Positions 23,842 through 32,396 of a DNA stretch of 64,000 nt are shown piece by piece. Each line of letters begins with the position of its first letter. Positions within the stretch are counted from its first letter, which is position 1. Location: the NCBI GenBank assembly GCA_001784175.1, contig MFPR01000013.1, forward strand, positions 18,111 to 82,110. Reading direction: 5' to 3'. The notes beneath the pieces are model-generated. The model ran no database searches. It saw only the letters and a program-made list of their open reading frames with translations, and was not told the origin of the DNA. Both the position numbers and the translations under genes were made by a program. The DNA is from Candidatus Lindowbacteria bacterium RIFCSPLOWO2_12_FULL_62_27. Lineage in GTDB: Bacteria; Lindowbacteria; 2-12-FULL-62-27.

Positions 23842-23870
23842 TGTCTAACAACGCCGGCGCAAGGTGTCAA
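23842..23870 (-). promoter_or_regulatory. Candidate promoter for the SAM hydrolase-bio operon
   Basis: On the minus strand a perfect TTGACA (23870-23865), a 17-base spacer and TAGACA (23847-23842). Transcription would start near 23835, almost on the ATG at 23833, implying a leaderless or near-leaderless message. The -10 match is only three of six, so this is tentative. Confidence 0.35.
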
Positions 23871-23885
23871 TTCCGCGACCAGCAT

Positions 23886-23907
23886 TTACATGCTTGGAAA
23901 AATGTAA
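23886..23907. promoter_or_regulatory. Dyad TTACAT-N10-ATGTAA in divergent intergenic region
   Basis: A perfect 6-bp inverted repeat with a 10-base spacer, AT-rich, midway between the divergent SAM hydrolase (23833) and SDR (23951) genes. Spacing is compatible with a dimeric repressor or activator. No known regulator site is recognised. Confidence 0.3.
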
Positions 23908-23950
23908 TAAGAATCTCAGAGGGAGTGAGCGCTTTCGAGGAGGGTTGCTC

Positions 23951-24853
23951 GTGAGAATTCTGATCTCCGGCTCCACAGGTCTGGTCGGAACCGTGTTGGA
24001 CATGGCGCTTCAGGCGCAAGGTCACGCGGTCGCGCGGCTCGTCCGCTCAGCGCCCAACCCCGGCCATGCGGAGGTGCGCTGGGATCCGGCCGCCGGGAAG
24101 ATCGACGAAGGCGGCATCGAGGGGGTGGATGCGGTCGTTCATCTGGCCGGTGAGAACGTCGGCGCCCGGCGCTGGACGGCCACGCAGAAAAACAAAATCC
24201 GGTCGAGCCGCGTGAACGGCACGCGGACGCTGTGCGAGGCGATCCAGCGGCTCAAGAAGCCGCCCGCGTCCCTCCTCTCCGCGTCGGCCGTCGGCATCTA
24301 CGGCGACCGCGGCGAGGAGACGCTGACCGAAGCAAGCCCGGCGGGCGCCGGATTTCTGCCGGAGGTCTGCGTCGAGTGGGAGAAGGCGGCCGCGCCGGCC
24401 GCGCAGCGCGGGATCCGCGTGGCGCATCTGCGGATCGGCGTCGTGCTCAGCGCCCAAGGAGGCGCGCTGGGCCGGATGCTGCTTCCGTTCAAGCTGGGGC
24501 TGGGCGGTCCCATCGGCGCCGGCCGGCAATACATGAGCTGGATTTCCGTCGACGACGCGGTTCGCGCCATTTCTTTTGTGCTCGATACGAAAACCCTCAT
24601 CGGTCCGGTCAACCTCGTGGCGCCCCGGCCGGTCACCAACCGCGAGTTTTCGAAAACGCTCGGCCGGACGCTCCATCGGCCCGCGATTTTTCCGATGCCC
24701 GCGTTCGCGGCGCGCCTCGCGTTCGGCGAAATGGCGGACGCGCTGCTTCTGGCCAGTGCCCGCGTCGTACCGGGCCGGCTGGAGGCCGCCGGATTTTCGT
24801 TTGCGCATCCGGACCTGGCGACTGCGTTGAAGCACATCCTGGGAAGGTCCTGA
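23951..24853 (+). CDS. TIGR01777-family SDR epimerase
   Basis: A 300-residue atypical SDR of the TIGR01777/YfcH/SulA group. The Rossmann motif GSTGLVGTVL begins at residue 7; HLAGENVGARRWT, SASAVGIYGDRG and the C-terminal DUF1731-like region (RPAIFPMPAFAARLAFGEMADALL) are typical. Physiological substrate of the family is not established. I start it at GTG 23951 because GGAGGG lies 7-8 bases upstream; the longer frame to 23864 has no support. It precedes nuoH by seven bases and is probably co-transcribed with the complex I genes. Confidence 0.88.
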   Translation: MRILISGSTGLVGTVLDMALQAQGHAVARLVRSAPNPGHAEVRWDPAAGKIDEGGIEGVDAVVHLAGENVGARRWTATQKNKIRSSRVNGTRTLCEAIQRLKKPPASLLSASAVGIYGDRGEETLTEASPAGAGFLPEVCVEWEKAAAPAAQRGIRVAHLRIGVVLSAQGGALGRMLLPFKLGLGGPIGAGRQYMSWISVDDAVRAISFVLDTKTLIGPVNLVAPRPVTNREFSKTLGRTLHRPAIFPMPAFAARLAFGEMADALLLASARVVPGRLEAAGFSFAHPDLATALKHILGRS

Positions 24854-24860
24854 GCCGGCC

Positions 24861-25934
24861 GTGATCGTTCCGTCCCTGCTCCTGGAACTGGCGCCTGTAC
24901 TCGTCAAAATCTTTGGCGCCTTCTTCGTGGTCCTTACCCTCACCGCCTACCTCACGCTGGCGGAACGGAAATTCTCCGCGTTCATTCAGGACCGGATCGG
25001 CCCCAACCGCGTCGGGCCCTTCGGGCTCCTTCAGCCGCTGGCGGACGGGATCAAGTTCATCTTCAAAGAGGACATCATTCCCACACAGGCGCACAAGCTG
25101 TACTACATCCTCGCGCCGGCGCTGCTGCTCGTGCCGGCCCTCATGGGATACGCCGTCATCCCCTTCGGCGATTATGTCGAAGTCGCCGGCCGGCTGATCC
25201 CGCTGCAGATCGCGGACGTCGACATCGGCATTCTGTACGTTCTTGCCATCGCCGGCCTCTCGGTCTACGGGCTCTTCATGGCCGGCTGGGCGTCGAACAA
25301 CAAATATTCGCTGCTCGGCGGACTGCGGTCCTCGGCGCAGATGGTGAGCTACGAGCTGACGCTGGGCCTTTCCATCGTCGGCGCCCTGCTCGTGTACGGC
25401 ACCACGAACCTGCGGGACATTGTCGTTCAACAAACGGCCTACTGGCAGGTGGGGTCGATCCTGATCCCGAAATGGGGCGTTTTTTTGCAGCCGCTCGGGT
25501 TCCTCCTCTTTCTCGTCTCCGCCTTCGCCGAATCCAACCGACTGCCCTTTGACCTCCCGGAGGCCGAGAACGAGCTGGTCGGGGGATACCACACGGAGTA
25601 CGGGAGCATGAAATTCGCGATGTTTTTCATGGGCGAGTATACGGGCATGATCACGATGTCGGCGCTCCTCACGACCTTCTTTTTCGGCGGCTGGCACGTT
25701 CCATGGCTTGAGGCGGCCGGCCTTTCACGAAATGTCGCGGCGATCCTCGGCGTCGGCGCGTTCTGCGCGAAAACGGGATGTTTCCTGTTTCTCTACATCT
25801 GGGTGCGCTGGACCCTGCCGCGGTTTCGCTACGATCAGCTCATGAAGCTGTCCTGGAAAGGCGTGTTCCCGCTGGCGCTGGCCAACGTGTTCCTCACGGG
25901 TGTCTGCCTTTACCTGTACAGCCGCCTGATGTAG
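24861..25934 (+). CDS. nuoH: NADH-quinone oxidoreductase subunit H
   Basis: A 357-residue membrane subunit of complex I lining the quinone channel. Conserved blocks: LAERKFSAFIQDRIGPNRVG, LADGIKFIFKED, LRSSAQMVSYE, and FAESNRLPFDLPEAENELV with the quinone-site acidic residues, ending in FRYDQLMKLSWK. GTG start eight bases after the SDR stop. First of seven consecutive nuo genes here (H-N). Confidence 0.97.
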   Translation: MIVPSLLLELAPVLVKIFGAFFVVLTLTAYLTLAERKFSAFIQDRIGPNRVGPFGLLQPLADGIKFIFKEDIIPTQAHKLYYILAPALLLVPALMGYAVIPFGDYVEVAGRLIPLQIADVDIGILYVLAIAGLSVYGLFMAGWASNNKYSLLGGLRSSAQMVSYELTLGLSIVGALLVYGTTNLRDIVVQQTAYWQVGSILIPKWGVFLQPLGFLLFLVSAFAESNRLPFDLPEAENELVGGYHTEYGSMKFAMFFMGEYTGMITMSALLTTFFFGGWHVPWLEAAGLSRNVAAILGVGAFCAKTGCFLFLYIWVRWTLPRFRYDQLMKLSWKGVFPLALANVFLTGVCLYLYSRLM

Positions 25935-25961
25935 GATGCCCATGGTAAAGGAGACACGACC

Positions 25962-26480
25962 ATGATCGGGATCAAGAAACCCGAGCAGACGCTCATGCAG
26001 AAAATATATCTCCCGGAGATCCTGCGCGGCCTGGCGATCACGATCCGGCACATGCTCCGCCAGAAGCCCGTCACCTGCGAATATCCGGAAAAACCGCACG
26101 TCGTGCCGCCGAATTTCCGCGGCCTTCATCGCCTCATTCAACGGCCCGGCGGCCGCGAGCGTTGCGTGGCCTGCGAGCTGTGCCTGACGGCGTGCCCGGC
26201 CAACTGTATTTCGATGGTCGCGGCGGACCCGAACGATCCCAACGTCGAGAAATATCCGCTCCGGTACGAGATCGACGTCCTCCGGTGCATTTACTGCGGG
26301 TTCTGCGAGGAGGCCTGCCCCTGCGACGCCATTGAGCTGACGCCCCACTACGAGATGGCATCGAGCCGCCGCGAGGATTTCATTTTCACGAAGGACCGCC
26401 TGCTCGACAACAACCGGTACGTTCCGGAAGGGGAGAGAGTCTCGAAAGTCCGGACCAACGAGACATATCTGCGCATCTAA
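25962..26480 (+). CDS. nuoI: NADH-quinone oxidoreductase subunit I
   Basis: A 172-residue ferredoxin-type subunit with two [4Fe-4S] motifs, CVACELCLTACP and CIYCGFCEEACP, carrying clusters N6a and N6b that pass electrons toward the quinone site. The N-terminal helix region (EILRGLAITIRHMLRQKP) would lie along the membrane. AAAGGAGA lies about 8 bases before the ATG. Confidence 0.97.
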   Translation: MIGIKKPEQTLMQKIYLPEILRGLAITIRHMLRQKPVTCEYPEKPHVVPPNFRGLHRLIQRPGGRERCVACELCLTACPANCISMVAADPNDPNVEKYPLRYEIDVLRCIYCGFCEEACPCDAIELTPHYEMASSRREDFIFTKDRLLDNNRYVPEGERVSKVRTNETYLRI

Positions 26481-26484
26481 CGCC

Positions 26485-27054
26485 GTGTCCCACCTGCTGC
26501 CGGATATTTTGTTTTACGTGTTTTCCGCGCTGTCCGTCGCCGGCGCCGTCCTGGTGCTGGTGAACCGCAATCCCATGACGTGCGCCATGTCGCTCGTGGT
26601 GAGCGTGCTGTCGCTGGCGATTCTGTATCTGCTGCTGTCGGCCCATTTTCTGGCGGTGGCGCAGATGATCGTCTACGCGGGCGCGATTGTCGTGTTGTTC
26701 ATTTTCGTGATCATGCTCCTGAACCTGACCGACGAGGAGCTGGGCCGGTTCCGGTTCAGCCTCTTCAAGACCATCGGCGCGTTCGTGGCCGTCGCGACGC
26801 TCCTCGCGGTCGCTCCGGACATCCGCGTGTCGATCCCGGCGCCGGCGGCCGGCGACGCCGGCGCGCCCGCCGGCTACGGAAGCACAAAGGCGGTCGGGAA
26901 GCTCCTGTTCGGCGAGTTTCTCCTCCCGTTCGAACTCACGAGCATCCTGATCCTATCGGCCATGGTCGCGGGCGTGGTGTTGGCGAAGCGCGAGCTTCAG
27001 CCGAAGAAAACGCACAGCCTGGTGGACTGGCTGCTCGGATTTTTCCGGACGTGA
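26485..27054 (+). CDS. nuoJ: NADH-quinone oxidoreductase subunit J
   Basis: A 189-residue five-helix membrane subunit. The conserved MIVYAGAIVVLFIFVIMLLN block and the preceding NRNPMTCAMSLVVSVLSLA are clear. GTG start four bases after nuoI. A Gly/Ala/Pro-rich loop (SIPAPAAGDAGAPAG) near residue 115 is longer than usual but does not disturb the helices. Confidence 0.94.
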   Translation: MSHLLPDILFYVFSALSVAGAVLVLVNRNPMTCAMSLVVSVLSLAILYLLLSAHFLAVAQMIVYAGAIVVLFIFVIMLLNLTDEELGRFRFSLFKTIGAFVAVATLLAVAPDIRVSIPAPAAGDAGAPAGYGSTKAVGKLLFGEFLLPFELTSILILSAMVAGVVLAKRELQPKKTHSLVDWLLGFFRT

Positions 27055-27058
27055 CCCC

Positions 27059-27373
27059 ATGAATTTCTTTCCGGTCGGGCAGACGCATTTTCTGGCGACC
27101 TCGGCGTTTCTGTTTACGCTGGGCGTGCTGACGGTCGTCGTGCGGCGGAACCTGATCGTGATCCTGATGGGCGTCGAACTCATGCTGAACGCGGGCAACC
27201 TGGCGATCGTCGCCTTCAGCCGCTTCAGCGGCCATCCGGCCGGGCATGTCTATGTGCTGCTCATCATGACGGTGGCGGCGGCGGAGGTGGCGGTCGGCCT
27301 CGGCATTCTCATTGCGCTTTTCAGGACACGCAAAACCATCAACGCCGATGAGGCGACTTACCTGCGGTGGTAG
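27059..27373 (+). CDS. nuoK: NADH-quinone oxidoreductase subunit K
   Basis: A 104-residue three-helix subunit of the membrane arm. GVELMLNAGNLAIVAFSR holds the conserved glutamate of helix 2, and AAAEVAVGLGILIALFR the helix 3 glutamate, both needed for proton pumping in characterised enzymes. Starts four bases after the nuoJ stop; the nuoL GTG/ATG start region follows at its end. Confidence 0.96.
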   Translation: MNFFPVGQTHFLATSAFLFTLGVLTVVVRRNLIVILMGVELMLNAGNLAIVAFSRFSGHPAGHVYVLLIMTVAAAEVAVGLGILIALFRTRKTINADEATYLRW

Positions 27374-27375
27374 AC

Positions 27376-29283
27376 ATGTTCCTGCTGAGATACATCGTCC
27401 TCCCGCCGCTGATCGCGCTCCTCGCGAATCTCCTCCTGGGCCGGTGGTGGGGCAGGAAAACGACGGCGACGCTGGCTTGCGGATCGGTCCTGCTTTCGTT
27501 TCTGGTTTCCCTGCGCGACAGTTATTACCTTTACATGATCACGCTTCCGGAAACGCGCGTGGCCTCGGACGTGATGTTCACGTGGTTGTCGATCGGCCGG
27601 TTCGAGATCCCGGTCGAATTCGTGCTTGATCCGCTGTCGGGTGCGATGTGTCTGATCATCACGGGCGTCGGATTTCTGATCCATCTCTACAGCGTCGGCT
27701 ACATGTGGCACGATCCGGGATTTCGGCGGTTCTTCGTTTATCTGAATCTCTTTATCGTCTTCATGCTGCTCCTGGTTCTGGCCGACAATCTTCTTCTTCT
27801 GTTTGTCGGCTGGGAGGGCGTGGGTCTCTGCTCATATCTGCTCATCGGGTTCTGGCATGCGGACATGAAAAACGCGTCGGCGGGGAAAAAGGCATTTGTG
27901 GTCAACCGCATCGGCGATCTGGGATTCCTCATCGGCCTCCTGCTGGTCTTTGCGGCCTTCAATACGCTGAGCGTGTCCGAAATGCAGGAGATCATCTCGG
28001 ACGCCATCGCCCGGCATCTGCCGCTGCCGCTGGCGCCGCTGGCGGCCACGGTCATCTGCCTCTGCCTGTTTGTGGGCGCGTGCGGCAAATCCGCGCAGAT
28101 TCCGCTGTACGTGTGGCTGCCGGACGCGATGGCCGGACCCACGCCGGTTTCGGCGCTCATCCATGCCGCCACGATGGTGACCGCGGGCGTTTACATGATC
28201 GCGCGGCTCCATTTTCTCTACGCATTCTCGCCGTTCGCTTCCGGCGTCGTGGCGGTCGTCGGCGCGGCCACCGCCATCTACGCCGCCATCATCGGACTTG
28301 CCCAGAACGATATCAAGAAGGTCCTGGCCTACTCGACCGTTTCACAGCTCGGATACATGTTCCTCGCCGTCGGCGTCGGCGCCTACACGTTTGGGATTTT
28401 CCATCTGGCCACACACGCTTTTTTCAAGGCGCTTCTCTTTCTCGGATCCGGCAGCGTCATCCACGCGCTTTCCGGCGAGCAGGACCTCCGCAAGATGGGA
28501 GGCCTTTGCCGGCGCCTGCCCGTGACGTTCTGGACGTTTCTGGCCGGGACGCTCGCCATCGCCGGTGTGTGGCCGCTGGCGGGGTTTTTCTCCAAGGACG
28601 AAATCCTCATCGCGGCGCGGCTGGCCGAAACGCCGCTCATTTCCGGGCGCGCGCTTTTTGCGGTCGGGCTCTCTGCCGCGTTTCTGACGGCGTTTTACAT
28701 GGGCCGGCTCTTTGTGATGGCATTTCTGGGCCCGTGCCGCGTGGAGGCGGATAAGCAGCACCACATCCACGAATCGCCATGGACGATGACGGTCCCGCTC
28801 ATCGTTCTTGCTCTTCTCTCGGCGGTCGGCGGCGCCGCCGGGGTCTATCATCACTCATTCGCCCGGTGGCTTTCTCCGCTCTACGGCGCGCCGGATGCGG
28901 CTCCGCCGGCCGTCGAACACTTTGTGATGGCTGCATCGCTGGCCGTCGCCTTTGGCGGGCTTGCCCTCTCGTTCCTGTTCTATCTGCAGGCGCCGACCCT
29001 GCCGGACCGTCTGGCCCGAACCGCCGGATGGCTCTACCGCTGGGTCGCGGAGAAATTTTACGTTGACGAACTTTACGAATGGATCGTCGTGCGGCCTGTC
29101 TATTATGTGGGCGTCGCCGGCCAGGCCTTCGACAAACATGTGGTGGACCGGGCGGTCAACTGGACGGGCGGCGGTCTCAAGGGCGCCGGATTTCTGCTCA
29201 GCTTTTTTCAGTCCGGCAATGTCGGAACGTACGCCATCTGGTTCCTGATCGGCGTGTCGATCCTGCTCCACGTCATGCGATGA
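27376..29283 (+). CDS. nuoL: NADH-quinone oxidoreductase subunit L
   Basis: About 635 residues, the distal antiporter-like subunit with the long lateral helix. VGWEGVGLCSYLLIGFWH carries the TM5 glutamate; GKSAQIPLYVWLPDAMAGPT and SALIHAATMVTAGVYMIAR the pump lysine and histidine helices; DIKKVLAYSTVSQLGYMF the central lysine. ATG at 27376 is chosen; a GTG at 27367 inside nuoK would add three residues. The stop overlaps the nuoM ATG. Confidence 0.96.
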   Translation: MFLLRYIVLPPLIALLANLLLGRWWGRKTTATLACGSVLLSFLVSLRDSYYLYMITLPETRVASDVMFTWLSIGRFEIPVEFVLDPLSGAMCLIITGVGFLIHLYSVGYMWHDPGFRRFFVYLNLFIVFMLLLVLADNLLLLFVGWEGVGLCSYLLIGFWHADMKNASAGKKAFVVNRIGDLGFLIGLLLVFAAFNTLSVSEMQEIISDAIARHLPLPLAPLAATVICLCLFVGACGKSAQIPLYVWLPDAMAGPTPVSALIHAATMVTAGVYMIARLHFLYAFSPFASGVVAVVGAATAIYAAIIGLAQNDIKKVLAYSTVSQLGYMFLAVGVGAYTFGIFHLATHAFFKALLFLGSGSVIHALSGEQDLRKMGGLCRRLPVTFWTFLAGTLAIAGVWPLAGFFSKDEILIAARLAETPLISGRALFAVGLSAAFLTAFYMGRLFVMAFLGPCRVEADKQHHIHESPWTMTVPLIVLALLSAVGGAAGVYHHSFARWLSPLYGAPDAAPPAVEHFVMAASLAVAFGGLALSFLFYLQAPTLPDRLARTAGWLYRWVAEKFYVDELYEWIVVRPVYYVGVAGQAFDKHVVDRAVNWTGGGLKGAGFLLSFFQSGNVGTYAIWFLIGVSILLHVMR

Positions 29284-30881
29284 ACATCCTCTCGGCGCTT
29301 GTTTTCTTCCCGATCGCCGGCGCGCTCCTCATCGCAATCTGGCCGTGCGCGGAACGGACGAGCTGGCGGATGGCGCTGATCGCGTCGGCGGGAGAGTTTC
29401 TCCTCAGCCTCAAGATGGCCCTGCTCTTCGATCCGAACTCCGGCCTCATGCAGATGGTGGAACAGTCCGAGTGGATTCCGACCTTCGGCATTACGTACCT
29501 CCTGGGCGTCGACGGGGTGAGCCTCGGTCTTGTGGTTCTGACCGGCGCGCTGACGCCGATCGTCGTGCTGTCGGCGTGGGGCTCCATACAAAAACAGATC
29601 CGCGCCTACCTCGCCGGCATGCTGCTTCTGGAGGGCGCGATGGTCGGCTCCTTTCTGGCGCTGGACCTTGTTCTGTTTTTCCTCTTCTGGGAACTCATGC
29701 TGATCCCGATGGCGATCCTGATCGGCGTCTGGGGCGGCCCGCGGCGGATTTATTCGGCGATCAAGTTTTTCCTCTACACGGCCTTCGGCTCCGCCCTGAT
29801 GCTGGTGTCGATTTTGTCGCTGGCGTATCTGCACATGGAGAGCCGCAATCTTCTGACGTTCAATTTTCTCATCCTGAAGGACCTCATTCTGCCCCCCCAC
29901 GTCTCGCTGTACCTGTTTTTGGGATTCGCACTTGCGTTTGCGATCAAGGTTCCCGTGTTTCCGTTTCACACGTGGCTGCCGGACGCGCACACGGAGGCGC
30001 CGACCGGCGGCAGCGTCATTTTGGCGGGAGTTCTCCTGAAATTCGGCGTCTACGGATTTTTCCGGTTCTGCTTGCCGCTGTTCCCCGACATCGCGATGCG
30101 CGCTGCGCCGTGGCTCGCGGGACTCGGGGTCGTCGGCATCGTCTACGGGGCGCTTGTGTCGATGGTCCAGACCGACATCAAACGCCTCGTGGCGTTCTCG
30201 TCCGTTTCGCATCTGGGCTTCTGCATGCTCGGACTCTTCGCCTTTACGGTCGAAGGCATGGCCGGCAGCCTCTTTGTGTGCCTCGCGCACGGCGTGTCGA
30301 CCGGCGCCCTGTTTTTGCTCGTCGGGTTTCTCTATGACCGCCGGCATACGCGGGACATTTCGGAATTCGGCGGGATCACGCAGGTCATGCCGTTTTACGC
30401 GGCCGTGTTCGTCATCACGGCCCTCGCGTCCGCGGGCCTGCCGGGCCTCTGCGGGTTCGTGGGAGAATTTCTGTCGCTGGCCGGCGCGTTTCTGTCGCAG
30501 AGCCTGCCGCATGCGCGGCTTCTAACGGTGGCCGCGGCCACGGCGGTGATTCTGTCGGCGGTGTATCTCCTCTGGATGGTCCAGCGCGTGTTTTTCGGCG
30601 CGCTGTCGAATGACAAAAACCGCCGGCTGGCCGACCTGACGCTCCGCGAGCGGTGCGCGATCCTTCCTCTGATCGGTCTCATGATCTGGATGGGCGTGTA
30701 TCCGGAACCGATTCTGGCCAGGATGCGCCCAACGCTCGACATGCTCCGGACGTTTGTCATGCTCAAACGCGGCCAGATCGAACGGGAACTGCAAAGAAAC
30801 GACACGGCGCCGGACATCGCGCCGGCGCCGATGGAAAAACCGGGATCGCCGGCCGACCGGCCCCCGCGGGAGACGGTATGA
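29280..30881 (+). CDS. nuoM: NADH-quinone oxidoreductase subunit M
   Basis: A 533-residue antiporter-like subunit. Conserved blocks: LLGVDGVSLGLVVLT, FFLFWELMLIPMAILIG with the TM5 glutamate, KVPVFPFHTWLPDAHTEAPT and QTDIKRLVAFSSVSHLGFCM. The ATG at 29280 overlaps the nuoL TGA (ATGA). A Pro/Ala-rich C-terminal extension of about 30 residues (APAPMEKPGSPADRPP) is unusual but polar. Confidence 0.96.
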   Translation: MNILSALVFFPIAGALLIAIWPCAERTSWRMALIASAGEFLLSLKMALLFDPNSGLMQMVEQSEWIPTFGITYLLGVDGVSLGLVVLTGALTPIVVLSAWGSIQKQIRAYLAGMLLLEGAMVGSFLALDLVLFFLFWELMLIPMAILIGVWGGPRRIYSAIKFFLYTAFGSALMLVSILSLAYLHMESRNLLTFNFLILKDLILPPHVSLYLFLGFALAFAIKVPVFPFHTWLPDAHTEAPTGGSVILAGVLLKFGVYGFFRFCLPLFPDIAMRAAPWLAGLGVVGIVYGALVSMVQTDIKRLVAFSSVSHLGFCMLGLFAFTVEGMAGSLFVCLAHGVSTGALFLLVGFLYDRRHTRDISEFGGITQVMPFYAAVFVITALASAGLPGLCGFVGEFLSLAGAFLSQSLPHARLLTVAAATAVILSAVYLLWMVQRVFFGALSNDKNRRLADLTLRERCAILPLIGLMIWMGVYPEPILARMRPTLDMLRTFVMLKRGQIERELQRNDTAPDIAPAPMEKPGSPADRPPRETV

Positions 30882-32368
30882 TCTCGATCACGGCCGCCGA
30901 CCTCTCGGGCATTTCGCCCGCACTGCATCTTGCGGTGGCCGGCATCGCCATCATGCTCCTCGACGCGCTCTGGCCCATGCGGTCGAAACTCCTGTCGGTT
31001 TGGATCACCCTCGCGGCGCTCGGCTGCTCTCTCACAACGAGCCTTCACCGCCTGACGGCCGGCGTGGACGTGACCCTCTTTAACGGCGCGGTCCGGATGG
31101 ACGGGTACGCGCACGCGTTTTCGGCGATCATCTGCCTCGCCTCGACGCTCGCGGTCCTGTCCGCCCCCAAGTATCTGCGCCTGCGGGGCGTTCATCTCGC
31201 CGAATATTACGCGCTCCTGCTTTTCTCCGTCTGCGGCATGGTGCTCTTTGCGGCGGCGGAGGAGCTGATCATGCTTTTCCTCGCGCTGGAAACGCTGTCG
31301 ATCCCGGTCTACTGCCTGGTGGGATTCACGCGGACGAACGTGTATTCGACGGAGGCGTCGATGAAATATTTCGTGATCGGCGCGTTCGCCACCGGATTTC
31401 TCGTCTACGGCATCGCCCTCCTCTACGGCGCGGCCGGATCGGGGTATCTCGTGGATCTTCGCGCGGGCGCCGCACGGGCGCCGGGACTTTTCTACGCGGG
31501 CATGACGCTGTTGTTGGTGGGATTTCTATTCAAGATCGGCGCCGTCCCGTTCAACATGTGGACGCCCGACGCCTACGAGGGCGCGCCGACGCCGGTGACG
31601 ACCTTCATGGCCGAGGCCGTCAAGGCCGCGCCGTTCGGGGGAATGATCAAGGTGCTGTTCGTCGGATTCGGCTTTGACGCCGCGGTCGGGCTCTGGCAGC
31701 CGGCGTTGGTGGTGATCGCCGTCCTGACCATGACCGTCGGCAACCTCACGGCGCTGGTCCAGACCGACGTCAAGCGCATGATGGGCTATTCGTCCATCGC
31801 GCATTCGGGCTACATCCTGGTCGGCATCCTCGCCGCGTCGAAACTCCAGTCGGCCGACGCCCTGGCGGCGGTCCTCTATTACCTCTTCGTCTACGTCCTC
31901 ATGAACGCGGGCGCCTTCGGAATTCTGATCCTGTTTTCTCACAAGGACAAGGACACAAATGCCGTGGAGGATCTGACGGGCCTCGCGCGCGAACGTCCAT
32001 GGGCGGCGGCGCTCATGGCGGTCTACATGCTGTCGCTGACCGGCCTGCCGCCGCTGGCGGGATTTTTCGGCAAGTTCTACATTTTTTCGTACGCCGTAAA
32101 GGCGGGCTATGTCCCGCTGGTGATCATCGCGATCCTCAACAGCGTGGTCTCCGCCTACTATTATTTGAAGGTCATCGTCGCGATGTATTTCCGGGGCCCC
32201 GAGGACACGGGCCGCGCGGCCGTCTTTCATTACGAGGGATACAGCGTGTTCCTGCTCGCCATGCTGTGGTTCACCGCCTGGGGCATCCTCTACTACGGCA
32301 TCCATTCCGAACCCCAGCTCGCCCTAGCGCGGCTCGCGGCGTCGAGCCTGTTCGCGACGGCGCCTTGA
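30878..32368 (+). CDS. nuoN: NADH-quinone oxidoreductase subunit N
   Basis: A 496-residue antiporter-like subunit. Motifs: LFLALETLSIPVYCLVGF with the TM5 glutamate, GAVPFNMWTPDAYEGAPTPV, QTDVKRMMGYSSIAHSGYIL and SLTGLPPLAGFFGKFYIF. ATG overlaps the nuoM TGA. Last gene of the nuoH-N block; nuoA-G are not in the window, so the hydrophilic arm is encoded elsewhere or the enzyme uses another electron-input module. Confidence 0.96.
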   Translation: MISITAADLSGISPALHLAVAGIAIMLLDALWPMRSKLLSVWITLAALGCSLTTSLHRLTAGVDVTLFNGAVRMDGYAHAFSAIICLASTLAVLSAPKYLRLRGVHLAEYYALLLFSVCGMVLFAAAEELIMLFLALETLSIPVYCLVGFTRTNVYSTEASMKYFVIGAFATGFLVYGIALLYGAAGSGYLVDLRAGAARAPGLFYAGMTLLLVGFLFKIGAVPFNMWTPDAYEGAPTPVTTFMAEAVKAAPFGGMIKVLFVGFGFDAAVGLWQPALVVIAVLTMTVGNLTALVQTDVKRMMGYSSIAHSGYILVGILAASKLQSADALAAVLYYLFVYVLMNAGAFGILILFSHKDKDTNAVEDLTGLARERPWAAALMAVYMLSLTGLPPLAGFFGKFYIFSYAVKAGYVPLVIIAILNSVVSAYYYLKVIVAMYFRGPEDTGRAAVFHYEGYSVFLLAMLWFTAWGILYYGIHSEPQLALARLAASSLFATAP

Positions 32369-32396
32369 GATTTGGCCTCGACATTCCCGGCCCGCG

